A stretch of DNA of 64,000 nucleotides, from NCBI RefSeq assembly GCF_937616625.2, contig NC_065576.1:24660628-24724627 (forward strand), written 5' to 3'. Position 1 is the first letter of the stretch; every line of letters begins with the position of its first letter. Positions 62,782 to 64,000 of the stretch are shown piece after piece. The notes under the pieces were generated by a model. It had not been told where the DNA came from. It was given only the letters and a program-made list of their open reading frames with translations, and did no database searches. The position numbers and the translations under genes are program-made. Origin of the DNA: Mercurialis annua (taxonomy: Eukaryota > Streptophyta > Magnoliopsida > Malpighiales > Euphorbiaceae).

Positions 62782-64000
62782 TTTGATTACCATGCTTATG
62801 TCGCGTCACAAGTCTCTTTAACGCGTTGTTCCGATTACGTAAGCATGGTTAGGCTATATTACGCAAAGTGTGCATAAAAAATGACAATAGATTAGTATGT
62901 CGCATCTCAAGTCTATTTACGCGTCGTTCAGATCACTTAAGCATGGTTAGGTTGTGCGTGAAAAAAGACAATTGATATGTATGTCGCGTCTTAAGTCTAT
63001 CTAACGCGTCGTTCTGATTACCTAAGCCTTTCTAGGCAAGGTGTGCGTGAAAAGTGACGCTGGATTAGTATGTCGTGTCTCAAGTCTCTTTAACGCATCA
63101 TTTCGATTACCATGCTTAGGTCGCGTCACACGTCTCTCTAGCGCGTCGTTCCGTTTACCTAAGCAGGGTTAGGTTATATTACGCAAAGTGTGCGTGAAAA
63201 GTGACGCTAGAATAGTATGTCCAATCTCAAGTCGGGTCGTTTCGATTATCTAAGTATGGTTAGGTTATATTACGCAAAGTGTGTGTTACTATGATTCGTC
63301 TCAAGTCTCTTTAAAGCGTCGTTTCGATTACCAAGCTTATCTCTCGTCAAAAGTCTCTTTAACGCGTTGTTCCGATTACCTATGCATGGTTAGGTTATAT
63401 TACGCAAAGTTTGCGTGAAAAGTGACGTTAACTCAGTATGTCGCGTCTAATGTCTCTCTAACGCGTCGTTTCAATTTCCTAATCATGGTTAGGTTATATT
63501 ACGTAAAGTGTGCGTGCAAAGTGACACTATAGTATAGTATGTCGCGTCTCAAGTCTCTCTAACGCGTCGTTCCGATCTCCTAAGCATGGTTAGGATATAT
63601 TACGCAAAGTGTGCGTAAAAAGTGACGCTAGATTAATATAGCGCATCTCAAGTCTTTTTAACGCGTCGTTTCGATTACCATGCTTATGTCGCATCACAAG
63701 TCTCTCTAATGCATCGTTCTAATTACCAAAGTGTGCGTGAAAAATGACAATAGATTACTATATTGCGACTCCAATACATTTAAAGAGTCGTTCCAATTAC
63801 GTAAGCATGGTTAGGTTATATTACGCAAAGTTTGCGTGAAAAATGACAATAGATTAGTATGTCGGGACTTAAGTCTATCTAACTCGTCGTTCTGATTACC
63901 TTAGAATATGGTTAGGTTATATTACGCAAAGTGTGCGTGAAAAGTAACAATAGCTTACTATGTCGCGTCTGAAGTCTCTTTAACGCGTCGTTACGATTAC
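62782..64000 (+). repeat. 4.26-kb higher-order unit, copy 3 (partial, runs off window)
   Basis: First 1.2 kb of a third unit. It resembles copy 1 more than copy 2 around 63221-63300: CAATCTCAAGTCGGGTCG parallels CAATCTAAAGTCGCGTCG of copy 1 (54711), while copy 2 has a longer CAATCTCAAGTCTCTTTAAC (58961). More units probably follow beyond the window. Confidence 0.9.

Larger units (their letters stand above)
45995..64000 (+). repeat. 99-bp satellite array, right segment (+ orientation)
   Basis: About 18 kb of the satellite on the + strand, running off the window end. Compared with the other segments it has many more near-identical higher-order copies and additional deletion forms: 74 bp (GATTACC joined to AAAGTGTGCG, e.g. 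51908-51981), about 85 bp (TTAGGTT joined to GTGCGTG), and a form with TGTGTGTTAGTATGATTCG. 48-bp units are common. No gene or transposon was seen. Confidence 0.97.

Noticed and set aside
1..64000. Degenerate telomeric repeat (TTAGG/CCTAA motifs in every monomer)
   Set aside because: TTAGGTT and AACCTAACC occur once per 99 bp as part of a dyad, not as short tandem TTTAGGG or TTAGG runs.
1..64000. CENP-B box in the monomer
   Set aside because: The TTCG...A..CGGG pattern is not present in the consensus. CGTTCCGATTACC is only superficially similar.

Overview
The window is almost entirely a tandem satellite DNA array of about 55 kb, interrupted by one complete 8,928-bp Ty1-copia LTR retrotransposon. 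I find no intact protein-coding gene, rRNA gene, tRNA gene or CRISPR array. The retroelement type (initiator-Met tRNA primer site, polypurine tract of the GTGGGAGATTG kind, gag-protease-integrase-RT-RNase H order, 5-bp target duplication) and the long satellite point to plant nuclear heterochromatin, most likely a flowering plant. The species, and whether the locus is pericentromeric, subtelomeric or a knob, cannot be read from the sequence.

Layout: 1-6408 satellite with monomers on the + strand; 6409-14404 satellite on the - strand; 14405-23332 copia element (+ strand) with LTRs at 14405-16396 and 21340-23332 and target duplications CACTT at 14400-14404 and 23333-23337; 23333-45994 satellite on the - strand; 45995-64000 satellite on the + strand. 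The middle 39.6 kb is therefore a block inverted relative to both flanks. Its right edge is a spacer-free palindrome, and its left edge is a rearranged junction.

The satellite has a 99-bp monomer, a 48-bp derivative that recurs beside a diagnostic 99-bp subtype (a 147-bp composite), and rarer 74- and about 85-bp deletion forms. These are organised into nested higher-order units: about 0.9, 1.06, 1.6-1.7, 2-3 and 4.26 kb. At the right end, two near-identical 4.26-kb units and the start of a third lie in tandem.

The retrotransposon is a paradox. Its two LTRs differ at only about 15 positions plus one 1-bp indel over 1.99 kb. Its internal 4.9 kb is riddled with stops and frameshifts, and has lost recognisable catalytic residues of protease, integrase and reverse transcriptase. 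This is best read as a non-autonomous element copied recently by enzymes supplied in trans. A paralogous copy of the insertion site without the element is preserved near 40570, so insertion and array duplication can be ordered relative to each other.

The short ORFs scattered through the arrays are by-products of repeat lengths divisible by three (99 and 48) and are not annotated as genes.
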